Origin: Micromonospora_J zhanjiangensis
GTDB lineage: Bacteria; Actinomycetota; Actinomycetes; Mycobacteriales; Micromonosporaceae
Length of the DNA: 64,000 nt
Reading direction: 5' to 3'
NCBI RefSeq assembly: GCF_042650605.1
Contig: NZ_JBHSBN010000003.1
Location: forward strand, 248,001 to 312,000
Numbering within the stretch: position 1 is the stretch's first letter; each line of letters starts with the position of its first letter. The position numbers were made by a program, and so were the translations under genes. Positions 32,962 through 41,288 of the stretch are shown piece after piece. A model generated the notes under the pieces. It was not told the origin of the DNA. It made no database searches and saw only the letters and a list, made by a program, of their open reading frames with translations.

Positions 32962-35900
32962 TCAGGTGGGCGGTCGGTGGCCGGCGAGGACCTCGCCGAG
33001 CAGCGTCAGCGCCGCGTCGCGGGACATCGCCGCCGCCCGGGCGACACCCGTGGCGTACCGTCGCGTCCCGGCTGCCTCCGTCCCGGCCGCGCAAACCGGG
33101 TCCGGCTTCCCGCCCGGATCCCCGCCGGAGTCGCCGCCCGGGTCGCCGCCGGAGTCGCCGCCCGGGTCGCCGTCGGAGTCGCCGCCCGGGTCGCCGCCGG
33201 AGTCGCCGCCCGGGTCGCCGCCGGAGTCGCCGCCCGGGTCGCCGCCGGTGGGGTCGCCGCGCAGCGCGCGGGCGGCACCCACCAGCAGTCCGGCACGCTC
33301 GGCGTCCGCGTCGAGCAGCGCGGGACCGGCCAGTCCCTCGGCGGCGGCCGCGATCTCCGGCACGTTGCCGGAGGTTAACGCCAGGGCGAGCGCCCGGTGG
33401 TGCCAGATCCGGGCCGCCGGCAGGTCGCCGGCCGACTCGGCCAGCCGGCCCAGCGCGGTGAGAATCCGGGTCCGGGTGCCGGAGTTGACCCAGTCGTCCG
33501 GGCAGCAGGCGAGGGCGGCCTCGTGCCACCGGCGGGCCGTGGCGTGGTCGCCCGCCCGCCGGGCGAGCTCCCCGAGTCCGTACGCCGACAGGGCGCGCAT
33601 CGCGGGCATGCCGGTCCGGCGGGCGAGGTCCTCGGCCGCTTCGAAGTCGGCGCGGGCGGCAGCCAGGTCCCCCGCGGCCGCCGACCGTTCGCCGCGCCGG
33701 CACCGCAGCTCGGTCAGGTCCTCCAGCGCGCCGAGTTGGCCCGCCAGCTCCACCGCCTCGTCACCGAGTACCCGGGCCGTGGCGTGGTCGCCGCGCCAGG
33801 TGGCGATGCCGGCCAGCCCGTCCAGGGCCTGCGAGATGCCCCACCGGTCCCCGGTCGCCCGGAAGTCCGCCAGCGCCGATCGCAGCTTCTCCCCGGCCTC
33901 GGTCAGCTCGCCGGCGTACAGGTGCAGGAAGCCCCAACCGAAGTGGCCGAGGGCCCGCGACCAGCCGTCCGAGCCGAGCAGTCGGCGCCGGCGGAACATC
34001 TCCGCCTCCGGCGGCGGCCCGGTGACCTGCGCCCAGAGCACCAGCAACAACGGTTCCCGGGGTGGCCGGCGGTAATCCGCGAGGATGGTCTCGACCCGCT
34101 TCAGGTGGGTGGTCATCTCGCCGTCGCGGTGGCCGACCGACGCGACGGTGAGGACACTCAGGACGTACTCCTCGGTCAGCCCGGCCGGTGGTCCGTCGCC
34201 GAACCGGCCGAGCAGCTCGACCACCGACGGCGCGGCCGTGCCGCGCAGCCCGCGCATGAACCAGAACCCGGCCAGGGCGCCGACCAGCCGCAGCGCCAGC
34301 GTCGGCTCCGCGCCGACCGCCCAGCGCAGTGCCGCCGTGAGATTCGCCTGTTCGGCGGTCAGGCCGGCCAGCCAGGACAGCTGTTCGGCGCCGCGCAGGT
34401 GCGGACCGGCCGCGCGGGCCAGGTCCAGGAAGTAGTCGGCGTGGGCCCGAAACAGCCGGTCCCGCTCGCCGGCCCCGGCCAGTTGCTCGGCCCCGAAGGC
34501 CCGGATCGTCTCCAGCATCCGGTAACGCCCGCCGCTGTCCTCCACCAACGACTTGTCGACCAGTCCGGCCAGCAGATCGACAAGATCCTCCGTCCCGATG
34601 TCGGCCCGGCCGGTCGGGCCGCAGATCCGTTCCACCGCGGCGAGCGTGCCGCCGTCGGCGAACACGGCCAACCGCCGGGCCAGCGTCCGCTCCTCCTCGG
34701 CCAGTAGCTCCCAGCTCCACTCGACCACCGCGCGCAGGGTGTGGTGCCGGGGCGCCGCCGTGCCGTCCCCCCGGGACAGCAGCCGGAACCGGTCGGTGAG
34801 GCGCTCGGCGACCGCCTCGACCGGCAACGACCGCAGTCGTACCGCCGCCAGTTCGATGGCCAGCGGCATGCCGTCCAGGGCGGCGCAGATCCGCCCGACC
34901 GTCCCGACGGTCCGGTCGTCGACCGCGAAGTCGGGCCGGACCGCGGCCGCCCGATCGGCGAACAGCCGTACGGCCGGCGAGGCGAGCGCCTGCTCGACCG
35001 TGGCGCCGGCCGGTGGCAGCGGCAGCGGCGCCAGCCGGCACAGGGACTCACCGGTCAGGCCGAGCGGTTCCCGGCTGGTGGCCAGCACCCGCAGCCGGGG
35101 ACAGGCGCCGAGCAGTCGGCGGCAGAGCCGGGCGGTCTCCGCGAGCACGTGCTCGCAGTTGTCCAGCACCAGCAGCACCGACCGCTCGGCGAGCGCGGCG
35201 ACCAGCCGGTCGACCACGTCGGACGTACCCACCGACGGACCGAGCCGGCCGACCTCGCGCAGCCCGAGCGCGGCGAAGACGGCCCGGGGCACCTGCCGAC
35301 CGTCGGCGAGCGGCGCCAGCTCGACGAAGCAGACCTCCCCCGTCCGGCGTCCGGCCGCCTCCACCGCCAGCCTGGTCTTGCCGGCACCACCCGGTCCGGT
35401 CACCGTCACCAGCCGCCCCGACCGCAGCAGCGCCCCCACCCGGTCCAGGTCGGCCGCCCGCCCCACGAAGCTGGTCAACTGCGCCGGCACCCCGCCCCGA
35501 GGGACGGACGCCGCGTACGGCACGGGCTGCGCCGGTTCGTGGGCTCCCGGCAGGCGGTCGACCGGTCCGTGGCTTCCCGGCAGGCGGTCGACCGGTCCGT
35601 GGCTTCCCGGGACGCGGTCGACCGGCGCCGCCGACGTAGGGCCGGAACGGGCGCCGGCGGACCCGACCGCTCCGGCCGCTCCGCCGCGCACCTCGGCAGC
35701 ACGCGGGCCGACGTCGCGCGGGCCGACGTCCGGCGGCAGCTCGCCGCGCAGCACGGCGAGGCGGATCGCGTCGAGTTCGGCGGACGGGTCGGTGCCCAGT
35801 TCCTCGGCCAGGATCCGTCGGGCGTCCTCGAACACCGCCAGCGCGTCGGCCTGCCGGCCGGTCGCGTACAGCGCCCGCATGAGTTGCCCGCGCAACCGTT

Positions 35901-36483
35901 CCCGCAGCGGGTGGGCGGCCACCTCGTCGGTCAGTTCGGCCACCAGCCCGGCCTGCCGGCCCAGCGTCAGCACCGCCTCGGCACGGTCCTCCACCGCCGT
36001 CATCCGCAACTCGGCCAGCCGGACCGCCGGTGCCGCCGCGAACGCCACGACGGGCACGTCGGCCAGCGCGGTCGGTCCGCGCCAGAGGTCGAGCGCCTCG
36101 GTCAGCAGCGCCGCCGCGCGCGCCGGCTCGCCGTCGGCGAGTGCTCGCTGGCCGGCCCGGGCCAGCCGGGTGAACCGGTGCGCGTCGACCCGGTCCGGAT
36201 CGACCGCCAGCCGGTACCCGGACGGCCGCGACTCGATCAACTCCGGCCCGCCACCCAGCGCCCGGCGCAGCCGGGAGACCTGTGACTGCAACGCGTTGCC
36301 GACGTCGCCGGCCGGCGGGTCGGTACCCCAGACACCGTCGATCAGCCGGTCCGTGCCGACCACCCGGCCCGCGTCCAGCAGCAGCAGCGCCAGCAACGCC
36401 CGCAACCGCGGCCCACCGACGGGTACGACCTGCCCGCCGGCACCGCGCACCTCGATCGGGCCGAGGACACCGAACCACCACAC
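32962..36483 (-). CDS. AfsR/SARP-type regulator with BTAD, NB-ARC and TPR domains
   Basis: A 1173-aa SARP-family activator of the AfsR type. An OmpR-like winged-helix DNA-binding domain (VPVGGPRLRALLALLLLDAG, NALQSQVSRLRRAL; residues 1-95) is followed by a BTAD domain (DRVDAHRFTRLARAG ... YATGRQADALAVFEDARRIL; 95-245). After a Pro/Gly linker come an NB-ARC/STAND ATPase with Walker A VTGPGGAGKTRLAVEA (about 360-375) and VLLVLDNCEHVL, and C-terminal TPRs. A (GGDSGGDP)n minisatellite lies near residues 1080-1120. Such proteins commonly activate secondary-metabolite genes; no such cluster is adjacent, so the target is open. Start is GTG. Confidence 0.92.
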   Translation of the reverse strand: MWWFGVLGPIEVRGAGGQVVPVGGPRLRALLALLLLDAGRVVGTDRLIDGVWGTDPPAGDVGNALQSQVSRLRRALGGGPELIESRPSGYRLAVDPDRVDAHRFTRLARAGQRALADGEPARAAALLTEALDLWRGPTALADVPVVAFAAAPAVRLAELRMTAVEDRAEAVLTLGRQAGLVAELTDEVAAHPLRERLRGQLMRALYATGRQADALAVFEDARRILAEELGTDPSAELDAIRLAVLRGELPPDVGPRDVGPRAAEVRGGAAGAVGSAGARSGPTSAAPVDRVPGSHGPVDRLPGSHGPVDRLPGAHEPAQPVPYAASVPRGGVPAQLTSFVGRAADLDRVGALLRSGRLVTVTGPGGAGKTRLAVEAAGRRTGEVCFVELAPLADGRQVPRAVFAALGLREVGRLGPSVGTSDVVDRLVAALAERSVLLVLDNCEHVLAETARLCRRLLGACPRLRVLATSREPLGLTGESLCRLAPLPLPPAGATVEQALASPAVRLFADRAAAVRPDFAVDDRTVGTVGRICAALDGMPLAIELAAVRLRSLPVEAVAERLTDRFRLLSRGDGTAAPRHHTLRAVVEWSWELLAEEERTLARRLAVFADGGTLAAVERICGPTGRADIGTEDLVDLLAGLVDKSLVEDSGGRYRMLETIRAFGAEQLAGAGERDRLFRAHADYFLDLARAAGPHLRGAEQLSWLAGLTAEQANLTAALRWAVGAEPTLALRLVGALAGFWFMRGLRGTAAPSVVELLGRFGDGPPAGLTEEYVLSVLTVASVGHRDGEMTTHLKRVETILADYRRPPREPLLLVLWAQVTGPPPEAEMFRRRRLLGSDGWSRALGHFGWGFLHLYAGELTEAGEKLRSALADFRATGDRWGISQALDGLAGIATWRGDHATARVLGDEAVELAGQLGALEDLTELRCRRGERSAAAGDLAAARADFEAAEDLARRTGMPAMRALSAYGLGELARRAGDHATARRWHEAALACCPDDWVNSGTRTRILTALGRLAESAGDLPAARIWHHRALALALTSGNVPEIAAAAEGLAGPALLDADAERAGLLVGAARALRGDPTGGDPGGDSGGDPGGDSGGDPGGDSDGDPGGDSGGDPGGDSGGDPGGKPDPVCAAGTEAAGTRRYATGVARAAAMSRDAALTLLGEVLAGHRPPT
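33123..33242. repeat. 24-bp in-frame minisatellite, 5 copies, within the AfsR-type gene
   Basis: The unit begins CGCCGGAGTCGCCGCCCGGG and is repeated at 33123, 33147, 33171, 33195 and 33219 with one substitution in the second copy. It encodes GGDSGGDP repeats on the minus strand between the TPR region and the C-terminus. Confidence 0.95.
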
Positions 36484-36580
36484 GCCGTCGATTGTCGCCC
36501 GCCCCGCCCACCGACCCTGTCCCCGTCGGGCGTGACCTGAGACCCAGGGCGGTGAACCCCGAACCCGGAGGCGGTGAACC

Positions 36581-37060
36581 TCAGACCCAGTAGGTGTCGT
36601 GCTCGACCATGAACGCGGCCCGCTCCTCGTCGGTCAGCCGGGCCAGCTCGGTCAGTCCCTCGAAGTACGCCTCGCGCGGCGCCCCCGGCGCGAACATCAG
36701 CAGCATCGAGGCGGGCTCGCCGGACTCGTTGCGGAAGGCGTGCACGCCGCCCTCCGGGACGTACAGGAAGTCACCCGGCGTCCCGTCGATCCAGCGCGCG
36801 CCGTCGTAGAGCCGGACCGTGCCGGACAGCACGTAGAAGGACTCGGAGAAGGACCGGTGGAAGTGCGGTGCCGGCCCGCCCGGCGCGGCCGCCATGTTCC
36901 ACCGGTACAGGCCGAACTGCCCGTTGGTGGACGCCCCGGTGGCCAGGTAACCCGCCGATCCCCCGGACTGGTAGATCAGCTCGGGCTCCTGGTCGGCCGG
37001 TCGGATCCTCGCGCTGACCTCGCCGCTCTCGCCCCGGTAACGCGCCGGTGGATAGGACAT
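36581..37060 (-). CDS. Cupin-domain protein
   Basis: A 159-aa single-domain cupin. Motif 1 is PHFHRSFSESFYVLSGTVRL (His-x-His and Glu metal ligands, about residues 68-87). Motif 2 is GDFLYVPEGGVHAFRNESGE (His ligand). The C-terminus contains PREAYFEGLTELARL, seen in quercetinase-like or hydroxylase-like cupins. It should bind Fe, Mn or Zn; reaction unknown. ATG at 37060 has GGAGAG upstream. A 26-bp tandem repeat sits immediately 5' of the start, between it and the divergent GNAT gene. Confidence 0.88.
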   Translation of the reverse strand: MSYPPARYRGESGEVSARIRPADQEPELIYQSGGSAGYLATGASTNGQFGLYRWNMAAAPGGPAPHFHRSFSESFYVLSGTVRLYDGARWIDGTPGDFLYVPEGGVHAFRNESGEPASMLLMFAPGAPREAYFEGLTELARLTDEERAAFMVEHDTYWV

Positions 37061-37073
37061 CCGTCTCTCCTGT

Positions 37074-37168
37074 CTGCCGGTTTCCCGGCTTTCTCCCCGC
37101 TGCCGGCTCCCCCGGCCTTTCCCCACTGCCGGTTTCCCGGCTTTGTCCCCGCTGCCGGTTTCCCGGCA
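37074..37168. repeat. 26-bp hairpin-forming tandem repeat upstream of the cupin gene
   Basis: Units starting CTGCCGGTTTCCCGGC or a close variant begin at 37074, 37100, 37126 and 37152, exactly 26 bp apart. Each unit contains the small stem GCCGG-TTTC-CCGGC (GCCGG-CTCCC-CCGGC in the second). The array is 14 bp from the cupin start, so it lies in the leader or promoter of that gene. Confidence 0.9.
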
Positions 37169-37288
37169 CGGGCTACCGTGCTTCCGCCGGCGCGCTCCCG
37201 CGACCTGCGCCGGAGCGAGGGCCGTCGCCGGGCCGCCGAACCGCCGGACCGGTTCAACCTCACCGAGGCGTCCGTGCTCCCGGCTACC

Positions 37289-37882
37289 ATGACCAGGATG
37301 CACGCCTCCCCCGACAAGATCGAGATCCGGCCGGGCGGCCCGGACGACGTCCCGGCGGTGCTGGCCATGTTCGACAGCGCGGTGAGGTGGCTGGTGGCGC
37401 GCGGCCGGACCGGTCAGTGGGGCGACCAGCCCCGGTCGACCGAGCCGGGCATGATCGACCGGATCGAATCCTGGGCGCGGGCCGGTGAGCTGCACCTGGC
37501 CTGCCTCGACGGCCGGCCGATCGGTGCGCTCGGGGTGGGCGCCGCGCTGCCGTACGTGCCGGCCGTCGACGAACCCGAGGTGTACGTCCGGCTACTGATC
37601 ACCGATCGGGCCTACGCCGGTCGTCAGGTCGGTGCGCGGCTGCTCGACCACGCCCGCGAGAACGCCCGCGCCCGCGGCGTGGACCTGTTGCGGGTGGACT
37701 GCTACGGCGGTGACGACCGGGCGCTGGTGCGCTACTACGAGCGCCAGGGCTTCACCCCGACCGTACCGTTCACGGTGGACACGCCCCGCGGTCCCTGGCT
37801 CGGCCAGGTGCTGGAGCAACGGCTCCACCGAACGCGCGGCGACGGCGGTGAGCCAACGGTCGGCTCCGCCTCGACGTCGTAG
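37289..37882 (+). CDS. GNAT-family N-acetyltransferase
   Basis: A 197-aa acetyl-CoA-dependent acyltransferase. The N-terminal strand KIEIRPGGPDDVPAVLAMFD is followed by the central sheet (LHLACLDGRPIGALGVG, EVYVRLLITDRAYAGRQVGA). The CoA-binding loop is RAYAGRQVGARLLDHARENA, and LVRYYERQGFTPTVPF is the last GNAT motif. ATG at 37289 is used; ATG at 37298 is possible. It is divergent from the cupin gene. The substrate (small molecule or protein amine) is not determinable. Confidence 0.88.
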   Translation: MTRMHASPDKIEIRPGGPDDVPAVLAMFDSAVRWLVARGRTGQWGDQPRSTEPGMIDRIESWARAGELHLACLDGRPIGALGVGAALPYVPAVDEPEVYVRLLITDRAYAGRQVGARLLDHARENARARGVDLLRVDCYGGDDRALVRYYERQGFTPTVPFTVDTPRGPWLGQVLEQRLHRTRGDGGEPTVGSASTS

Positions 37883-37892
37883 CCGTCCGCGC

Positions 37893-39350
37893 TCACCACC
37901 AGCATCGTTGAAGCGGTTCAAAACAAATCCTTCGCCCCTCAGACAGCGCCGTCGACCGGCCATCGCACCGCGCCGTCGACCGGCGCTGGCTGGCAGCGCA
38001 AGGGTGTAGGCGGCGCCGGCGCCGCCGGGTCAACCGGCGCCGACTCGATGCGCAGGGGAGGCTGGCGGAGCTGCTGCCGTCAGCAGCGCCGGTGGTACTG
38101 GTTGCGGCGGGATGTCGGGTCGGATCGAGCCAGCTCGGGGGCAGGAATTCCGGCATTCCGTCGCCGGCGAGCCGGACCTGCCACTCGCCCCGGTGGATGA
38201 CCCGGTGGTGGTAGCGGCACAGCAGCACCGCGTTGGCCAGGGCCGTCTCCCCGCCGTCGCTCCAGTGCAGGATGTGGTGTCCGTCCGTCCAGCGTGGCGG
38301 CCGGTCACAGCCCGGAAAGGCGCAGCCGCGGTCGCGCAGGACCAGGGCCCGCCGCAGTGGACCGGTGAACAGGCGCCGCTGCCGGCCCACGTCCAGGACC
38401 TGACCGGCGCCGTCGAGAACGGCGGGCACGATCCCGGCGTCACAGGCCAGTCGGCGCACCGTCGCCGGGGTGAGCGCCTCGCCAGTGTCCAACGTCCCGG
38501 TGGCCACCCCTCGGGTGAGAGTGTCGAGGTCGACGGTGACAACGAGCTGCGGCCGGTCCCCACCGTTGTCGGGCAACTGTCCGGTTTGCAGGGCGAGGCG
38601 GCAGACCTCGGTGAGGGCGTCGGCGCGGCGCTGTCCGGGCGACCGGTCGTCGCCGACTCCCGCAGGGGCACACAGCGGGTCGATCGCGGCGTGGATGATC
38701 GCCGCGCTCTCCGCATCGAGGCGCCCGGTGAGCCGGACCTGCCCGTCCGCGCGCGGCGAGGACAAGGTGACATGCCGCCGGTCGTACGTCCGCTCCTCGG
38801 CCCGGCGCAGGGCGGCCTCCTCGGCCCGCTCGGCCACCTCGGGGGCGACGTGGATCAGGATCCGTTCGCCCAGCTTGCGCAGCACGCCGGGCTCGTGCCG
38901 GGCTGCGGCGTCCACCAGCCACTGGGCGGCCTTGTCGACCACCTCGGGCCCGACCTCGGTCGGCAGGTCGGCCAGCACGTCGATGATCACCCGCGCCTGT
39001 TCGACGGTGAGCGCGCCGCGCCCCAACGCGTCGGCGACCACGGCCGGGCCGGCGTCCAGCGCGGCGGCCAGGCTGGCCATCTCCCGGGCCGTGCCGGCCC
39101 GCACCCGCAACCGGTCCCGCAGCCAGACCGCCGTCGAGGACGCGCCGTGTCCACCCGCGACGGCTCGCCCGTCCACCTCCCGCACCAGGGCCAACCGCAC
39201 GGCCGCGAGTCGCTGCTCCAGCACCTGGACCGTGTCCAGACAGGACAACAGGTCCGGCTCGGGCAGGGCCCACACCGGGGCATCGAGACACGGTGAGATC
39301 AGCTCCCCGACCCGCGTCAACGCTTCCAGCACCCGAGCATATTCGCACAC
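37893..39350 (-). CDS. DUF222/13E12-type HNH endonuclease
   Basis: A 485-aa protein. The N-terminal DUF222 region is mostly helical (VEQARVIIDVLADLPTEVGP, RLTGRLDAESAAIIHAAIDP). It is followed by LVVTVDLDTLTRGVATG and a C-terminal HNH nuclease (DRGCAFPGCDRPPRWTDGHH, then NAVLLCRYHHRVIHRGEW) with both CxxC-like metal Cys pairs and the His-Asn-His core. This architecture is the actinobacterial 13E12 repeat family, often multicopy. The last ~60 residues are Ser/Arg-rich and unlike the family, perhaps read past an ancestral stop. Role (repair or mobile-element nuclease) unknown. Confidence 0.87.
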   Translation of the reverse strand: MCEYARVLEALTRVGELISPCLDAPVWALPEPDLLSCLDTVQVLEQRLAAVRLALVREVDGRAVAGGHGASSTAVWLRDRLRVRAGTAREMASLAAALDAGPAVVADALGRGALTVEQARVIIDVLADLPTEVGPEVVDKAAQWLVDAAARHEPGVLRKLGERILIHVAPEVAERAEEAALRRAEERTYDRRHVTLSSPRADGQVRLTGRLDAESAAIIHAAIDPLCAPAGVGDDRSPGQRRADALTEVCRLALQTGQLPDNGGDRPQLVVTVDLDTLTRGVATGTLDTGEALTPATVRRLACDAGIVPAVLDGAGQVLDVGRQRRLFTGPLRRALVLRDRGCAFPGCDRPPRWTDGHHILHWSDGGETALANAVLLCRYHHRVIHRGEWQVRLAGDGMPEFLPPSWLDPTRHPAATSTTGAADGSSSASLPCASSRRRLTRRRRRRLHPCAASQRRSTARCDGRSTALSEGRRICFEPLQRCWW

Positions 39351-39510
39351 ACGTACGACAGAATCGGCGGCCCGGCCCGCCGGGACAGCAAAGAATCTGC
39401 AAACACGGTAGGTGGGCTCAGCGGCGGGCGGCCGAGCGCCGACCGGCCCAGGCCAGGACCGGTCGGGCCGGGACCGGGACCGGGCCAGAACCGGGCCAGA
39501 ACCGGTCGGG

Positions 39511-40710
39511 CTATCCCTTCACGCAGACCACCTGCTTGAGGTGCGCCACCACCTCGACCAGGTCGCGCTGCCGCCGCATCACGTCGGCGATGTCCTTGTA
39601 CGCGCCGGGGATCTCGTCGACCACCCCGGCGTCCTTGCGGCACTCCACCCCGGCGGTCTGCGCCGCCAGGTCGGCCGTGCTGAACGTCTTCTTCGCCTTG
39701 GTACGCGACATCTTCCGGCCCGCGCCGTGCGACGCCGAGCAGTACGCGTCGGGGTTGCCCCGGCCACGCACGATGAACGAACCGGTGCCCATCGAGCCGG
39801 GAATGATGCCCAGGTCGCCCCGGCCGGCCCGGATCGCGCCCTTGCGGGTGACCAGCACCTCCATCCCGTCGTGGGTCTCCTCGGCGACGTAGTTGTGGTG
39901 GCACGACACGGGCTCGTCGAACCGGACGCCCGGGAACCGGTCCCGGACCACGCCGCAGAGCAGGGCCAGCATCACGGCCCGGTTGCGTCGCGCGTACTCC
40001 TGGGCCCACCACAGGTCACGCCGGTAGGCGTCCATCTCCGGCGTGCCCGCGACGAACACGGCCAGGTCGCGGTCCGGCAGGTCGGCGTTGTGCGGCAGGT
40101 CGCGGGCCACCGCCATGTGCCGCTCGGCCAGTTCCTTGCCGATGTTGCGGGATCCCGAGTGCAGCATCAGCCAGACCCGCCCGGCGTCCGGGCCGTCCTG
40201 CTCGACGCACACCTCGATGAAGTGGTTCCCGCCGCCGAGCGTGCCCAGCTGGCTCCGCGCCCGCGTCCGCAGGTTCGACACCGCCGGGTCGAGGTCGCCG
40301 AACCGGCGCCAGAAGTCGTCCCAACCGTCCTGCTCCAGGCCAGGGACCCGGCGTACGTCGACCGGGTCGTCGTGCCGGGCGAAGCCGACCGGGACGGCGT
40401 CCTCGATCGCGCCGCGCAGGCCGGCCAGGTTGTCCGGCAGGTCGGCCACGGTCAGCGAGGTCCGCACCGCGGACATCCCGCAGCCGATGTCCACCCCGAC
40501 GGCGGCCGGCGAGACGGCCTGCCGCATGGCGATGACCGAGCCGACCGTGGCGCCCTTGCCGAAGTGCACGTCCGGCATCACCGCGACACCCCGCACCCAG
40601 GGCAGCCCGCCGATGTTGCGCAGCTGCCCGAGCGCCTGCGCCTCGATGCCGTCCACGTCCGTCCAGACCCGAACCGGGGCAGCGGTGCCGGCCAGCAGTT
40701 CGTAGCTCAT
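39511..40710 (-). CDS. rtcB: RNA-splicing ligase RtcB
   Basis: A 399-aa RtcB, the GTP/Mn2+-dependent ligase that joins 2',3'-cyclic-phosphate (or 3'-phosphate) and 5'-OH RNA ends in tRNA repair. Metal-site motifs are VMPDVHFGKGATVGS and VGVDIGCGMSAV (Cys ligand), then LGGGNHFIEV and SCHHNYVAEE. The guanylylated His lies in SASHGAGRKMSRTKA. ATG at 40710 has AAAGGT upstream. A tRNA-Gly gene ends only 29 bp upstream on the same strand, so the two may be co-transcribed. No RtcA cyclase is nearby. Confidence 0.95.
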   Translation of the reverse strand: MSYELLAGTAAPVRVWTDVDGIEAQALGQLRNIGGLPWVRGVAVMPDVHFGKGATVGSVIAMRQAVSPAAVGVDIGCGMSAVRTSLTVADLPDNLAGLRGAIEDAVPVGFARHDDPVDVRRVPGLEQDGWDDFWRRFGDLDPAVSNLRTRARSQLGTLGGGNHFIEVCVEQDGPDAGRVWLMLHSGSRNIGKELAERHMAVARDLPHNADLPDRDLAVFVAGTPEMDAYRRDLWWAQEYARRNRAVMLALLCGVVRDRFPGVRFDEPVSCHHNYVAEETHDGMEVLVTRKGAIRAGRGDLGIIPGSMGTGSFIVRGRGNPDAYCSASHGAGRKMSRTKAKKTFSTADLAAQTAGVECRKDAGVVDEIPGAYKDIADVMRRQRDLVEVVAHLKQVVCVKG

Positions 40711-40739
40711 GGGTGACCTTTCGTTGGTTGGTTCACTGG

Positions 40740-40815
40740 TGGAGCGGTTGGCGGGGTTCGAACCCGCGACCTTCGCCATGGCGGGGCGACGCGCTACCGG
40801 CTGCGCTACAACCGC
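40740..40815 (-). tRNA. tRNA-Gly (GCC) with encoded CCA and unusual C33
   Basis: The minus strand folds into a complete cloverleaf: acceptor GCGGTTG/CAACCGC, D-stem GCGC/GCGC with an 8-nt loop AGCCGGTA, anticodon stem TCGCC/GGCGA with loop CCGCCAT, variable loop AGGTC, and T-arm GCGGG-TTCGAAC-CCCGC. U73 (at 40743) and CCA (40742-40740) are encoded. Anticodon GCC with U73, G1-C72 and C2-G71 fits tRNA-Gly. Position 33 (at 40783) is C, where nearly all tRNAs have U. It lies 29 bp before rtcB. Confidence 0.88.
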
Positions 40816-41288
40816 GTGCTGGATCCAATCTCTGCCCGCCGGCCGGAACGGCTGCCGGACGACGCGAGCAGGCCGGGTGGAACGACAGAGCCGCCCGGTC
40901 CCGGCTGGCGGGTGGGCGGCTCCGGTGTCGGCTCGGCGCTCAGTCGCGCCGTCCGCCCCGCCGTCGACCGCCCGCGCCCGGCCGCCGGTCGCCGGCCGCC
41001 CCGCACAACGGCAGCCGCCCAGCACCGCGCGGTTGCCGCCGCGCGGATTCGGGGTACGGACGCTGCGCCATGTCGGGCTCCCTGACTGGATGATCTGGTG
41101 ACGTCCAGGCTAGGTGCGCCCGGTACGGGCGGCAATCCGATTAGGAGCCGGCCCGCGGCGGTGGCCCCCGCGGCCACCGGGCTCGGTCACCTCGGACTTC
41201 GGAAAACACGCGCTAGCCAGAGACGAACGTCATTGTTACCCTTCGGTAGCCACTGTGTTTCGGCCCGCTCGCCGGAGGGATTCCCCCC
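40816..41288. other. 473-bp region between the tRNA and the acylase gene
   Basis: This should contain the tRNA/rtcB promoter (minus) and the acylase promoter (plus; a GGAGGGA ribosome-binding site lies at about 41275). It also holds one possible small minus-strand gene at 40940-41071. The left part is GC-rich with the near-repeated segment GAGCCGCCCGGTCCCGGC. No other feature is convincing. Confidence 0.5.
40940..41071 (-). CDS. Possible small Arg-rich protein (43 aa)
   Basis: An ATG at 41071 follows AGGGAG by 8 nt on the minus strand and opens a 43-codon frame: MAQRPYPESARRQPRGAGR, then a Gly/Arg-rich end to a stop at 40942-40940. The good ribosome-binding site is the main support; the composition is what high-GC DNA often gives by chance. 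It lies just upstream of the tRNA-Gly and rtcB on the same strand. It could be a basic RNA-binding micro-protein or spurious. Confidence 0.3.
   Translation of the reverse strand: MAQRPYPESARRQPRGAGRLPLCGAAGDRRPGAGGRRRGGRRD

Noticed and set aside
32962..36483. Secondary-metabolite cluster around the AfsR-type regulator
   Set aside because: No PKS, NRPS, terpene or RiPP core enzymes lie nearby; neighbours are a PBP, DUF2306, a cupin and a GNAT.
37893..39350. Mobile intron or IS-encoded nuclease
   Set aside because: The DUF222-HNH build is the 13E12 family; no terminal repeats, target duplications or reverse transcriptase were seen.
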